DNA of 64,000 nt from Galactobacter valiniphilus (lineage in GTDB: Bacteria; Actinomycetota; Actinomycetes; Actinomycetales; Micrococcaceae). Position numbers and translations under genes: made by a program. Location: positions 1 through 64,000 of the forward strand of contig NZ_QQXK01000019.1 in assembly GCF_003575975.1 (NCBI RefSeq), given 5' to 3'. Each line of letters opens with the position of its first letter. The stretch's first letter is position 1. Below are positions 41,829 to 49,713 of this stretch, in pieces. Below the pieces are notes generated by a model, which did not search any database, was not told the origin of the DNA, and worked only from the letters and a program-made list of their open reading frames with translations.

Positions 41829-43331
41829 TCACCAGGTGGAGAAGTCCACCGGGGTGAAGTCGTCGAACAGATCGCCCGGGGTGACGCGCCCACCATTGAT
41901 GAGCGGGTGCAAGAGCATCTGGTTCACGGCTTGGGAGAGCGCATCGACAGTGTCGTCGTGCTTGGACGTCGGGAAGTTCACGAGCTCCTCGCGCAGCTCC
42001 TCCACGTTCGGGAGGAGCGCCGCGGTGGGGAGCTTGATGTTCCCCGCGAACGCGAGCGGCGAGACGGCCGAAGCGCGGGCGATCTTGGAGCCCTCCGGCA
42101 TCACCGGCACGAGGCCGACGAGCTGGCGCTGCAGGGCGTTGATCACGGCCGGGCCGTTGGCCTTGTCCTCCACGAACGTCTGGATGGCCTGGGGCCATCG
42201 GGCGCGCATCGCAAGGATGGCCTCGCACGTCGCGTTGAAGTTCATGCGCCGGCGGACCATGTCCAGGAGGAACATCTCGTTCTGGACGCGCAACCACACC
42301 TGCCCGACGACGTAGTCGGATCCCTTGGTGTCGGAGAACGTGAGGTCCCAGGACATGGCCAGTTCGTGGTCGTCGCGTTCGCCCACGCCGGGAACCCAGC
42401 GGGAGCCGTCCGGGCGTTCCTGCCACGGAGCCACGTCGTAGGTGGCCCAGTCGCGGGGGAAGATCCCGCCCTCGTCAGGGGTCGGCTTGCCCTGGTAGAG
42501 CGCCGCCCAGGATCGGGGGCCGGTGTCGCGCTTGCGGCGCTCCCACTGCGCGGCAGTCATGCCTCGCGTGGTCACCATCCACTCGCCGGGCTCGCGGCCC
42601 AGCGGGTCAGTCTCGCCCAGCTCGGGGCGGTGATCGGCTTGGGCTGGGATGTTGAGGACGCGCCAGTCCTCGCCGCCGTTCTCCGGCTTGAGGACTTTCC
42701 CGCCGAGGTCGTCGGGGGACCAGCGCGTCATGATGATGATGGCCGGCGCGCCAGGGGCGAGGCGAGTCATGGCGACTTCACGCCACCAGTCCCAGTTGCG
42801 TTCCTGGTAGCGGGCGGAGTCGGCGTCCTCGCGGCCCTTCACGGGGTCGTCCACGATCATCAGGTCGGAGGGCCGGCCAGTGAGCGACGCACCCACACCG
42901 GCGGTGAACACGCCGCCGTCATGCCCGTCGAGCTGCCACTCGGACTGCGACGAGACGTCATGTCGGATCACAAGGCCGCCGAGCGCGTCGCCGTGCTCGT
43001 TGATGTCGTCGCGTATCGTGCGGCCCCAGCGGCGGGCCGTGTCCGTGTTGTAGGAGCAGACCGTGATGCGGGTGTCCGGGTTCTGGGAGAGCGCCCACTC
43101 AGCGAAGCGGCGCGTGGCGCGCTGAGACTTGCCGGCCTGCGGCGGCACGCTGATGATCAGCCGGGCGTCGGGCGTGTTCCAGGCCCACACGAGGGCCTCG
43201 TCGATGAGGTCCATCGCCCGGGTCTGCACCGTCTTCGGGTCGAGCGCCTGCGCGAGCTCGCCGGGAGTGGCGAAGCGCGGCTTGGGCTTCTCGAAGGCTT
43301 GGGCCATGAGGCCGAACACGGAGGTCGTCAT
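41829..43331 (-). CDS. Terminase large subunit
   Basis: A 500-residue packaging motor. The ATPase domain has Walker A SVPPQAGKSQ (61-70) and Walker B DLMIVDDP (156-163); IIIMTRWSPDD follows as the coupling region. The nuclease domain carries D329 in SWDLTFS, E388/D389 in VEDKANGP, and KHDDTVDALSQAV (458-469). ATG 43331 follows AGGAGG. The sequence resembles the headful and cos terminases of Terminase_6 type; the packaging mode cannot be set. Confidence 0.93.
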   Translation of the reverse strand: MTTSVFGLMAQAFEKPKPRFATPGELAQALDPKTVQTRAMDLIDEALVWAWNTPDARLIISVPPQAGKSQRATRRFAEWALSQNPDTRITVCSYNTDTARRWGRTIRDDINEHGDALGGLVIRHDVSSQSEWQLDGHDGGVFTAGVGASLTGRPSDLMIVDDPVKGREDADSARYQERNWDWWREVAMTRLAPGAPAIIIMTRWSPDDLGGKVLKPENGGEDWRVLNIPAQADHRPELGETDPLGREPGEWMVTTRGMTAAQWERRKRDTGPRSWAALYQGKPTPDEGGIFPRDWATYDVAPWQERPDGSRWVPGVGERDDHELAMSWDLTFSDTKGSDYVVGQVWLRVQNEMFLLDMVRRRMNFNATCEAILAMRARWPQAIQTFVEDKANGPAVINALQRQLVGLVPVMPEGSKIARASAVSPLAFAGNIKLPTAALLPNVEELREELVNFPTSKHDDTVDALSQAVNQMLLHPLINGGRVTPGDLFDDFTPVDFSTW

Positions 43332-43360
43332 GGTCGCCTCCTGCTGTCGGCCTGCCCTTC

Positions 43361-43372
43361 TACGCTTGGCGG
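43361..43372 (+). promoter_or_regulatory. -10-like element for a second leaderless plus-strand gene
   Basis: TACGCT at 43361-43366 lies six bases before GTG 43373, the same geometry as at 38976-38988. Surrounding bases are also similar (TCTACrCTkGGsGrTG). Confidence 0.5.
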
Positions 43373-43717
43373 GTGGAGCGGGAATTGTGGATCAGGTGGG
43401 ACGGGCCGAACGCTGGCGCCCTGGTGAACGGCACGGGCAGGGATCTGCTGTCGTTCCGGGTGTTGGTGCCGGGGCCGTCGCGGGTGCGCGCCCGGGCGGA
43501 CTGGTACGAGGACAAGGACGTGCTGCGCGCCAACGGCGAGGTCACGTTCTCGCGGCTCGACCGCCGCGGCCCGGACCCCGTCATGCGCGTCCGGTTCAAG
43601 CTCGGGCTGGGCCCGCGCTTCGACTGGATCACCAAGCAGATCAGCCTGCGCCCACCCGCGCCAGGCATCCCCGAGCAAGACCCTTGGAGCCTCGGCGCGA
43701 GGACGCGGAAGCCCTAG
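43373..43717 (+). CDS. Plus-strand phage gene beside terminase, unknown
   Basis: A 114-residue protein divergent from the terminase gene. It is beta-rich and basic: LWIRWDGPNAGALVNGTGRD, LLSFRVLVPGPSRVRARADWYEDKDVLRANGEVTFSRLDRRG and VRFKLGLGPRFDWITKQI. No known domain is recognised. Its stop overlaps the small minus-strand gene that ends at 43714. The promoter-like element and isolation on the opposite strand suggest expression independent of the late program. Confidence 0.65.
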   Translation: MERELWIRWDGPNAGALVNGTGRDLLSFRVLVPGPSRVRARADWYEDKDVLRANGEVTFSRLDRRGPDPVMRVRFKLGLGPRFDWITKQISLRPPAPGIPEQDPWSLGARTRKP

Positions 43718-43857
43718 GCCGCGTTGAGCATGGGGCAGGCGCCGCCACACCCGCAGGTGTCGGGGTCGCCCTGGCAGGTCTGCGAGAGCGCGAACCGCTG
43801 GGCGCGGTGTTCGCGGAGCTCGTCACTAACCTGGGTCGGAGTGGTGGGCTCGGGCAT
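43714..43857 (-). CDS. Cys-rich 47-residue phage protein
   Basis: A short gene on the minus strand encoding MPEPTTPTQVSDELREHRAQ and ending CQGDPDTCGCGGACPMLNAA. Start ATG 43857 overlaps the upstream stop as TGATG, supporting translation. Four to five cysteines in the last 20 residues suggest metal binding. Function unknown. Confidence 0.6.
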   Translation of the reverse strand: MPEPTTPTQVSDELREHRAQRFALSQTCQGDPDTCGCGGACPMLNAA

Positions 43858-44282
43858 CAGGACTCCTTGCGGGGGAACAGGGCTGCAGTGATGGCCTTGA
43901 TGGCGTCATCGTTGCGCTCGTCCCAGCCGAAGTGCTCAGCGAAGACCATCTCGAGTACCTCGACCGGGTTCATGATCAGGTCGGTGGCGTAGTCGGACGG
44001 CGGAAGCGTCCCGACGAGTGGCCGCGTGACTTCGGTGGTGAGGTATCCGCCGCTGCCGACTACGCGCTGGCCGTTCTCGGTGTAGCGGTATACGCGGGCG
44101 GTGACGGTGTGCTCGTCGAGGTTCACGATCATGTCGGAGGCCGCGGTGCGTTCGGGGTCGAAGCCGCACCCGGCCATGAACTGGCTCATGGGCGAGTCCT
44201 TACCGATGCCGTAGTACAGGGTGGCCTCGATGCCCTTGTTGATGACCGTGGTCGGGTAGATGGCGCTGTTGAGCAGGGCCAT
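43857..44282 (-). CDS. Phage protein, unknown
   Basis: A 141-residue protein, first of the late unit after the tRNA and a small gene. It has a possible beta domain (VNLDEHTVTARVYRYTENGQRVVGSGGYLTTEV) and an acidic-aromatic C-terminus (EHFGWDERNDDAIKAITAALF). No domain recognised. It is coupled to the Cys-rich small gene. Confidence 0.6.
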   Translation of the reverse strand: MALLNSAIYPTTVINKGIEATLYYGIGKDSPMSQFMAGCGFDPERTAASDMIVNLDEHTVTARVYRYTENGQRVVGSGGYLTTEVTRPLVGTLPPSDYATDLIMNPVEVLEMVFAEHFGWDERNDDAIKAITAALFPRKES

Positions 44283-44291
44283 GGGTTTCTC

Positions 44292-44516
44292 CTAGTCGAT
44301 GAGGATGGCGACGCCGTTTTCGGCTGCGCATTGGTGTGCTTGGGTGGCGACGTGCTCGGGCCCGTCGTGCTGGATGAGCACGAGGTCATGCACGCCGGCG
44401 GCCGGGCGGCCCGGGTGCGCCAGGGCGTACTGGTGCGCCGTGTTGGGGGAGGTGCGCGCTACGTCCGCAGCCACAGCCTCAGCCCACTCGCGACGGCCTG
44501 CGATGAGGATGCGCAT
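44292..44516 (-). CDS. Small phage protein, SLOG/DUF2493-like start
   Basis: A 74-residue protein from ATG 44516, with AGGAGG five bases upstream. MRILIAGRREWAEAVAADVAR resembles the nucleotide-binding start of DUF2493/YspA-type SLOG proteins, but it is short, and the rest (HDLVLIQHDGPEHVATQAHQ) lacks clear motifs. Function unknown. Confidence 0.5.
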   Translation of the reverse strand: MRILIAGRREWAEAVAADVARTSPNTAHQYALAHPGRPAAGVHDLVLIQHDGPEHVATQAHQCAAENGVAILID

Positions 44517-44655
44517 GGGGGCCTCCTGGTGGTTTGGTCCCGGGCAGGTCACCCTCGGCTAGAAGAAGTTGAGCCGTCGTGGGGTGCCTTCGGTGGAGTG
44601 GACGGTGGGGAGCAAGTAGAAACCCGGCCGCCCGTGAGCCGTTGACCCGGGGGAG

Positions 44656-44729
44656 CTGACACCGCAGGAGTCGAACCTGCATCGTCCGGTTTTGGAGACC
44701 GGCCATCTACCTGTTGAAAGTAGGTGCCA
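44656..44729 (-). tRNA. Phage tRNA-Trp (CCA)
   Basis: On the minus strand TGGCACC pairs with GGTGTCA (one G-T), the anticodon arm is CCGGT-CTCCAAA-ACCGG (anticodon CCA), the T-arm is GCAGGTTCGACTCCTGC, and discriminator G73 fits Trp identity. The D-stem CTTT/GATG has one mismatch. It lies between the non-coding leader and the late genes. Confidence 0.75.
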
Positions 44730-45138
44730 TCGCACCCGTACCGAAGACAAGACCGGCGTCTTCGGGCCGGGGCGGTGCAGGCCGTGGCCCGCTGCTGGTC
44801 TGACGCTCCCAGCGGCGAGATGGGGCCTCCTTGTGGTTGGTGTTGCCCGATCTGGTGCCCTTGTGCCCTGGGCGGGGGTGACGAGTGCGCCCGCGTGTGT
44901 CGCCCTCGCGTAGCGGGGCCTGGGGTGCTGTGTGGCGACTCGTCAGTCTGGGGTGGCCGGCGTTTCGAGGGCGGTTCTCACGCCGCCCGGTCTTCGCCGT
45001 GGTGGGTGCCGCTACCGCGCCGGCCTGAACATTGAGAAGGCCAGCCGGGGGAGCGCCAGCAGGAGAGGCCCCATGACGAGCCTGTAGCTGTCGGCTCAAC
45101 CCCTGGCTGGCCTTGGGAACCGACACTTGTTCGATTCT
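44730..45138 (-). ncRNA. Structured non-coding leader before the late genes
   Basis: A ~410-base segment with no plausible gene, expected to be transcribed from the promoter at 45145-45173. A 15-bp stem (45037-45051 with 45100-45114, one G-T, 48-base loop) forms near the 5' end, and an 8-bp inverted repeat TGACGAGT/ACTCGTCA sits at 44879-44886 and 44938-44945. It may be a regulatory RNA or antitermination leader, or contain the cos/pac region. RNA function is inferred. Confidence 0.45.
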
Positions 45139-45144
45139 GAGGAA

Positions 45145-45173
45145 AATCTAGTTGCACCGTTGTCATTTGTCCA
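45145..45173 (-). promoter_or_regulatory. Candidate late promoter
   Basis: On the minus strand TGGACA (45173-45168) and TAGATT (45150-45145) are separated by 17 bases, five and four matches to consensus. It points into the non-coding leader, tRNA-Trp and structural genes. Confidence 0.6.
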
Positions 45174-45202
45174 GTGATGTACGGCGTGTCACGGCAATTC
45201 GT

Positions 45203-45934
45203 CTACGCCGCGACGGGTTTCGATTCCAGAAGATCCAGCACGTCGCCTGCCCGGTACAGCGGCACGGCGCCGTGGAAGCCGGCCGGGACGAGCCGCCCGC
45301 GGTGCGCCCAGGACTTCACCGTGTTCATCCGCACCGCCACGCCCAGGGCACCCAGGCCGCGCACGACGTCGGTCAGGCGGGCGGGGGCGAACGGCACGCC
45401 GCGCAGCTGCCAGCGGCGGTATTCGTCCACCGACACCTCGTAGGGGCACTTGCGGCACCGCGCCACGGTGTCGCCGGTCTGGTAGCGGTACTGGCCCGGG
45501 CACGGTGCGCCGTCCTCCGTGGTGCCCGCGCAGTCGCCGAGGATGAGCCAGTCGGCGGGGCGCTCACACACGGCCATCATGCGGGCCTCAGCGCGTTCGA
45601 GGTGCGCGAGTGTCGGGCCAGCGGACGAGCTGCGGGCGAGGACGCGGACGCGCTCGACGGTGGGCTCCGGGCCAAGGTGGCGCGGGTCGGCTTCGATGAG
45701 CCGCACGTACTCGTCGACGAGGACCATGGCCGTCAGGTTCACGGGCGCCGAGGACACGGACCCGCCGCCGCCCCCGCCGGCCGTGTTGGAGCCCTGCTTG
45801 GCGACGGTCTCCCGCGCCGTGGCGACCTGTTCACCCGCACGGTCCAGGAGCGCGACAAAAGCGCCCTGGTGCGGGGCGCAAAGGTGGATGCCGGGGGTGG
45901 TCGCGGTCTCGCACTGCGGGTACGTGCAGGTCAT
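45203..45934 (-). CDS. Zinc-ribbon and helix-turn-helix DNA-binding protein
   Basis: A 243-residue protein, last of its unit before the late promoter. The N-terminus has CTYPQC and HLC; a Gly-rich linker GSNTAGGGGGG follows; residues 150-185 have CAGTTEDGAPC and CRKC as a likely zinc ribbon. The C-terminal 60 residues form a MerR/excisionase-like winged HTH (LGVAVRMNTVKSWAHRGRLVP and YRAGDVLDLLE). Place and domains make it a candidate late-gene activator or packaging regulator. Confidence 0.65.
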   Translation of the reverse strand: MTCTYPQCETATTPGIHLCAPHQGAFVALLDRAGEQVATARETVAKQGSNTAGGGGGGSVSSAPVNLTAMVLVDEYVRLIEADPRHLGPEPTVERVRVLARSSSAGPTLAHLERAEARMMAVCERPADWLILGDCAGTTEDGAPCPGQYRYQTGDTVARCRKCPYEVSVDEYRRWQLRGVPFAPARLTDVVRGLGALGVAVRMNTVKSWAHRGRLVPAGFHGAVPLYRAGDVLDLLESKPVAA

Positions 45935-45952
45935 CAGGGGAGGCTCCTCAGG

Positions 45953-46594
45953 TCAGCGGGGCAGAGTGAGGCGTACAGGCTGGCGCGGTGGCAGGTGGAT
46001 GGCCCTACCGTCGATTTCGAGGTTGACGCCGGTGACGATCGTGTGGGGTTCATCGCATAGGGCGTGATCCTCGATCACGTCTGCTTCGTGGACGGCAGTG
46101 ATGGTCCCGGCAGGCACTCGCCAGGTGCCGTGGGGTAGAGCGGGCCCAGAGTGCGGCGCGCAGATCATTTGACCAACATGCTCTTGTGTGAGGTACTCGG
46201 CAGGCATGTGCGGCACGTCGTGGCGGGGCAGGGTGTCGATAACGCACTCGACGTCGCGGGCGGGGTTCAGCTCGGCCAGGGTCGGTGGCCACATCAGGCG
46301 GTTCGCCGTGGTGAGCATCCGTGACACCGGGACCACCGCTTCGCCGCGGCCGAGCGTCGTGGTGGCTGGCTCGGGGAGGCCCTGCGCCCGGCGGAAGTCC
46401 CGCTCCCATTCCGTCAGCGCCGAGGTGCGCTCCCGGCGCCGGGCCGCGTAGTGCTCGGCAACGGGGTCAGGCCCGGGCTTGCGCCCCATGAGCGCCCTAG
46501 ATGGCGAGTGGACATCGTGGCGCACGGCCCAAATGCAGACCAGCACGCCGGAAGCGATCACGAGGGCGGACAACACCCACCCGAGCCAGATCAC
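45953..46594 (-). CDS. Phage single-pass membrane protein
   Basis: A 213-residue protein from GTG 46594, which overlaps the upstream stop (GTGA). One N-terminal helix (WLGWVLSALVIASGVLVCIWAV) anchors a soluble domain of about 185 residues with LPRHDVPHMPAEYLTQEHVGQMICAPHSG and AGTITAVHEADVIEDHAL. Function unknown. Confidence 0.65.
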   Translation of the reverse strand: MIWLGWVLSALVIASGVLVCIWAVRHDVHSPSRALMGRKPGPDPVAEHYAARRRERTSALTEWERDFRRAQGLPEPATTTLGRGEAVVPVSRMLTTANRLMWPPTLAELNPARDVECVIDTLPRHDVPHMPAEYLTQEHVGQMICAPHSGPALPHGTWRVPAGTITAVHEADVIEDHALCDEPHTIVTGVNLEIDGRAIHLPPRQPVRLTLPR

Positions 46595-46845
46595 AGCAGC
46601 ACCCCTTGGACGGCGGCCGGGTTGATCCATTGGAGGGTGTGCGTGCACCCGTTGGCGTCGGTGTAGGTGCACGACCCGTCGGGGTGCCGGGTCACGGGGG
46701 ACGCACCGGGCCGGTCCCTGGTGAGCCATTGCCGCCGCGCCTCGGTCGCGTCCACGTGGCGATCCTCGTGCTCCCACTCGTCCACGAGCTCCGGCAGGTC
46801 GTCGACGGCCGGGTGCACGGCATGGACCTTGAGGAGGTGGGTCAT
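46591..46845 (-). CDS. Small phage protein, unknown
   Basis: An 84-residue protein from ATG 46845, overlapping both neighbours by four bases. It is acidic, with a Trp/His-rich core (ELVDEWEHEDRHVDATEARRQW) and a C-terminal CTYTDANGCTHTLQWINP that reads like a small beta unit with paired cysteines. Function unknown. Confidence 0.55.
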   Translation of the reverse strand: MTHLLKVHAVHPAVDDLPELVDEWEHEDRHVDATEARRQWLTRDRPGASPVTRHPDGSCTYTDANGCTHTLQWINPAAVQGVLL

Positions 46846-47165
46846 AGGAGTGCCTCGATCCGCCACGCCATGGCGGTGTTCTTGGGCACCCGCACCCATG
46901 CGCCGTCCTGCTCGACAAACGCGTGGGCGGAGTTGAAGCCAAATTCGGTGGCGTACTCGATCGTGTTCTCGTCTCCCCGGGAAACGGTGACCACGAGGTA
47001 CTGGTGCGTCGGCTTCTCGGTGACGATCGGCGTCGGCCAGCCCTCAGAGTCGGCCACGACCTCCCAGTCGGACAGCCGGGTGATGTCCTCCACCCACACC
47101 CGATCCAGGTCGATGCCGAGCGCGAGCAACTGGCCGCGGATCAGGTGGCTCATGCGCTGCTTCAC
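46842..47165 (-). CDS. Phage protein, unknown
   Basis: A 107-residue protein from GTG 47165 (GTGA overlap); the longer upstream frame is not coding. It reads LALGIDLDRVWVEDITRLSDW, EKPTHQYLVVTVSRGDENTIEYATEF and VPKNTAMAWRIEALL. It looks like a single alpha/beta domain. No family recognised. Confidence 0.55.
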   Translation of the reverse strand: MKQRMSHLIRGQLLALGIDLDRVWVEDITRLSDWEVVADSEGWPTPIVTEKPTHQYLVVTVSRGDENTIEYATEFGFNSAHAFVEQDGAWVRVPKNTAMAWRIEALL

Positions 47166-47800
47166 GCGGCACCGCCTTCGAGGGCGCGGAACTCGACAGA
47201 GAGGAGGCCGTGGGCCCGGTCTCGCTGCTCCGGGGTGAGTTCCAGGGCCTCGATGACGCGCTGCACCGCGCCGACCATCTTCGCGGCCTGGCCTTCGGCG
47301 ATGCGCACCTGACGCTCGGCAACGCCGGCCTTGAGCGCGGCGGTCACGTACTTGGCAAGCTGATCTTCTGCGGAGCGGAGCATCACCCACCACGTGTTGG
47401 GCGCGGCTTTGACGGTGGACATGTCCACGGCGCCCATCGGGCCGACGCCCTCTTGATGCTCGACTGGGCCCCACACCTTGGCCTCGTCGCCGAGCTCTTC
47501 GACCTTGAAGCGCAGCCACTCGACCTCCTGGGCCTTGTCGCTGATGAGGCCGAGGAGGGCCTCGAGCGGGTCGACGTCCTTGGGGGTGCCGAAGGGGAGG
47601 GCTCGGCGCATGATCTCCTCGTTCTTGCGGGTCTCCACGCGCTCGATCTCCTTGGCCTTCGCCTGGGGTGCGGCGCCGCCGTGGCGCCGGCAACGCTTGG
47701 CGCCATCGGCGAGGCGGGTCTGGCAGTAGGCGTCCTGGCCGCGCAGCTTCGCGCCACACCTGCCCTCCTGCGGCTCGGGGGAGCCTGCGGACTTGGTCAT
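47162..47800 (-). CDS. Putative terminase small subunit
   Basis: A 212-residue protein. The N-terminus has CGAKLRGQDAYCQTRLADGAKRCRRHGGAAP, a Cys/His cluster common at the start of actinophage HGG-type terminase small subunits. It is followed by helices (VDPLEALLGLISDKAQEVEWLRFKVEELGDE) and a long C-terminal helical region. It lies 4 kb upstream of the large subunit in transcription order. Assigned by pattern. Confidence 0.6.
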   Translation of the reverse strand: MTKSAGSPEPQEGRCGAKLRGQDAYCQTRLADGAKRCRRHGGAAPQAKAKEIERVETRKNEEIMRRALPFGTPKDVDPLEALLGLISDKAQEVEWLRFKVEELGDEAKVWGPVEHQEGVGPMGAVDMSTVKAAPNTWWVMLRSAEDQLAKYVTAALKAGVAERQVRIAEGQAAKMVGAVQRVIEALELTPEQRDRAHGLLSVEFRALEGGAA

Positions 47801-48039
47801 GCATCACCACCGGGGGCTTTGGTACCGACGACGTTGTCGTAGATGTCCTGGCAGGTGGGGCAGACGGGGAAGCGCTGGGGGTCGCGGTTCGGCAACCAGG
47901 TCTTGCCGCAGAGCGCGGTGCAGGGGACGCCGTCGAGGATCGCGGCCTCGATGTCGGTCTTACGGGCGTAGTGCGCGAACAGGTCGTGGTCGCCGGGCTC
48001 GGCCGGCGCCTGGACGGTCTCGGGGGCGATGGTGCTCAC
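47797..48039 (-). CDS. DUF3039-like protein
   Basis: An 80-residue protein from GTG 48039 (GTGA overlap). The core HYARKTDIEAAILDGVPCTALCGKTWLPNRDPQRFPVCPTCQDIYD is the DUF3039 pattern known from actinobacterial genomes and phages, with a CxxC-type zinc site. Its role is unknown; it resembles a small zinc-binding adaptor. Confidence 0.75.
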   Translation of the reverse strand: MSTIAPETVQAPAEPGDHDLFAHYARKTDIEAAILDGVPCTALCGKTWLPNRDPQRFPVCPTCQDIYDNVVGTKAPGGDA

Positions 48040-48284
48040 GCGGCGGCTCCTTGGTGTTCGGGGGTGTAGCGGGTGGGGGTGAGGGTCCACCCGTGGACGG
48101 TGACGTCCTGGGTGGCGGGGATGAAGAGGGTGGCGGTGGCGGTGCCATCGGCTTCAAGGTGGAGGGCGACCCAGTCGGGGCCGGCGGGCACTGCGGCGAC
48201 GAGCCGCCCCGCCGCATGGAACCCGGCGTCGTGGACTTCGACGTGCTGGCCACCATGCAGGGCCGTCAGGTCAGAGGCGCGCAC
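48036..48284 (-). CDS. Small phage protein, unknown
   Basis: An 82-residue, beta-rich protein: HVEVHDAGFHAAGRLVAAVPAG and VALHLEADGTATATLFIPATQ, then VTVHGWTLTP. It may be an SH3-like barrel. It overlaps its neighbours on both sides in the early minus-strand series. Confidence 0.55.
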   Translation of the reverse strand: MRASDLTALHGGQHVEVHDAGFHAAGRLVAAVPAGPDWVALHLEADGTATATLFIPATQDVTVHGWTLTPTRYTPEHQGAAA

Positions 48285-48654
48285 GGCTTCGCTCCCCGAT
48301 CACCTGCATGGCCTCGGAGAAGCTGCGGGCGGATCCGTCGCGGCGGGCGAGCGCAGTGAGGGCGTCGTCTGCTTCGACGCGAGCCAGCGTGAGGCTGATG
48401 CGCACCTGCGTGAGCCGCTCGCGGTAGTAGTCCACTGTCGCGCCCCATACGCACGCGGCGATCAGGCCGACGGACACGAGGGTGATGACCAGTCCGCCGC
48501 CGATGATCTGCAGGAGCGCGCCAGCACACATGAGGATGCGTGACCACAGGGTCAGGTGCCAGGTGGCGCGTTCCGGCACGCGGGGAAGCCAGGTGATCCA
48601 CAGGGTCACGCTGCCGGCGACGATGATCCAGGTGCCGATGGTCGCGATGCTCAT
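48271..48654 (-). CDS. Phage membrane protein
   Basis: A 127-residue protein with three hydrophobic segments (IGTWIIVAGSVTLWITWL, ILMCAGALLQIIGGGLVI and TLVSVGLIAACVWGA) and a soluble helical C-terminus (RISLTLARVEADDALTALARRDG). Function unknown. Confidence 0.6.
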   Translation of the reverse strand: MSIATIGTWIIVAGSVTLWITWLPRVPERATWHLTLWSRILMCAGALLQIIGGGLVITLVSVGLIAACVWGATVDYYRERLTQVRISLTLARVEADDALTALARRDGSARSFSEAMQVIGERSRARL

Positions 48655-48664
48655 GGGGTTTCTC

Positions 48665-48793
48665 CTAGGGGTGGATGGTGACGTAGAGGATGGGGCCGAA
48701 CCAGGCGGTGAGGCCGGTGGCGATGGCCGCCCAGGTGCCGATGCGGCGGGCGCGGGCGGTCCAGCGGATGGGGGTGCGGGCCGGGGCGGTCAT
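48665..48793 (-). CDS. 42-residue single-span membrane peptide
   Basis: Start ATG 48793 overlaps the upstream stop (ATGA). A basic N-terminus (RTPIRWTARARR) precedes one helix (IGTWAAIATGLTAWFGPILYVTI), giving N-in topology. It may act with the adjacent membrane protein. Confidence 0.5.
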   Translation of the reverse strand: MTAPARTPIRWTARARRIGTWAAIATGLTAWFGPILYVTIHP

Positions 48794-49215
48794 GACGCCA
48801 CCTGCCCGTGGCTGGTGCCGACGATGCGGTTGTGGGGAATGCGGGGCTCGTCCATGCCTGGTGCTGCGTGGCACGTGACGGTCTTCGCGTTGATGCGCTT
48901 CACGCGCATCCAGACGGCCCGCCAACGTTCGTTGACGAGGATGTGGGTGGCGCCAGCCAGCACCGCGGGATCAACCGGTTCAGTGGGAACAGCGGCTCGT
49001 CGTTCGTCGCGGCGGGCTTTGGCGAGTGCTTCGGTGAGGCGTTCGTGCTCGGCGGATTCACGGCGCATGCGGTTCAGGAACGCGGTCAGGTCTTTGTCGC
49101 GCTTGGCTTGGGTCTGGTGGAACCGCATGGACTGCATGCCGGGGTCAATGGGTTCGAGCTGGTGGGCTGCCTCCCAGTCCGCGAGGGCCTTCTCGGCGGC
49201 GTCAACGGCGGTCAC
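48790..49215 (-). CDS. Phage protein, unknown
   Basis: A 141-residue protein from GTG 49215 (GTGA overlap). The N-terminal two thirds is helical with charged residues (FHQTQAKRDKDLTAFLNRMRRESAEHERLTEALAKARRDE). The C-terminal part (GATHILVNERWRAVWMRVKRINAKTVTCHAAPG) is beta-rich, like a small nucleic-acid-binding barrel. Function unknown. Confidence 0.55.
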   Translation of the reverse strand: MTAVDAAEKALADWEAAHQLEPIDPGMQSMRFHQTQAKRDKDLTAFLNRMRRESAEHERLTEALAKARRDERRAAVPTEPVDPAVLAGATHILVNERWRAVWMRVKRINAKTVTCHAAPGMDEPRIPHNRIVGTSHGQVAS

Positions 49216-49589
49216 AGCGGGGCCACGGTGTGCTCGTGGGCGTACGTGGCGGCTTCTTCGAGGGCGGTGCATGCGGCTTCGAGGGCGATAATTTCGGCGG
49301 GGTTGAAGCGGCCGAGGAATTCGATGTCGTTCTCGCAGGCGCGCATGGCGGTTTCGGCGGCGTCAAGCTTGGCGCCCACGTAGTCGCAGACGTTGGCCGG
49401 CACGGTGTTGGGGTTGAGGTCGGCGCGGTGGGAGTCGATGCGGGTGCCGACGGTGGCCCAGGTGTTCTGGACGAGGGTGGGCGCGTACTGGGTCCAGTCC
49501 TGGTCGGTGATCACGGGGGTGAGCTCGGCGAGCAGCGCCGCCGTGGACGCGAGCGTCGCCGTGGTGGCGAAGGCGGGAGCGAGAGTCAT
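49212..49589 (-). CDS. Phage protein, unknown; first gene of its unit
   Basis: A 125-residue helical protein: FATTATLASTAALLAELTPVITDQDWTQYAPTLVQNTWATV followed by a second helical block NPAEIIALEAACTALEEAATYA. It is the first gene after the promoter-operator at 49626-49668 and has AGGAGG before its ATG. Function unknown. Confidence 0.6.
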   Translation of the reverse strand: MTLAPAFATTATLASTAALLAELTPVITDQDWTQYAPTLVQNTWATVGTRIDSHRADLNPNTVPANVCDYVGAKLDAAETAMRACENDIEFLGRFNPAEIIALEAACTALEEAATYAHEHTVAPL

Positions 49590-49625
49590 GGGTTCCTCCT
49601 AGGTGGTCGCGAAACAACGAGTGTT

Positions 49626-49636
49626 GTTTACTGACC
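49626..49636. promoter_or_regulatory. Phage operator GTTTACTGACC
   Basis: This copy of the GTTTACTRGYC-like element sits immediately downstream of the -10 of the 49.65 kb promoter. A similar element sits in the same position at 63719-63729. Confidence 0.6.
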
Positions 49637-49639
49637 AAC

Positions 49640-49668
49640 AGCCTAGGGGTGTGTTTGCCGTCAGTCAA
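49640..49668 (-). promoter_or_regulatory. Phage promoter for the 49.6-45.2 kb unit
   Basis: On the minus strand TTGACT (49668-49663) and TAGGCT (49645-49640) are 17 bases apart, a good sigma-70-type promoter. The operator follows the -10 directly. Confidence 0.7.
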
Positions 49669-49713
49669 CTGACATGCATCAAAAGTTTGATGTTGACTAA
49701 CATGCGAGCGTGC

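Noticed and set aside
44707-45126. A 139-codon minus-strand open frame over the non-coding leader
   Set aside because: It runs into the tRNA-Trp, has Arg/Pro/Thr-rich random-like composition and no ribosome site.
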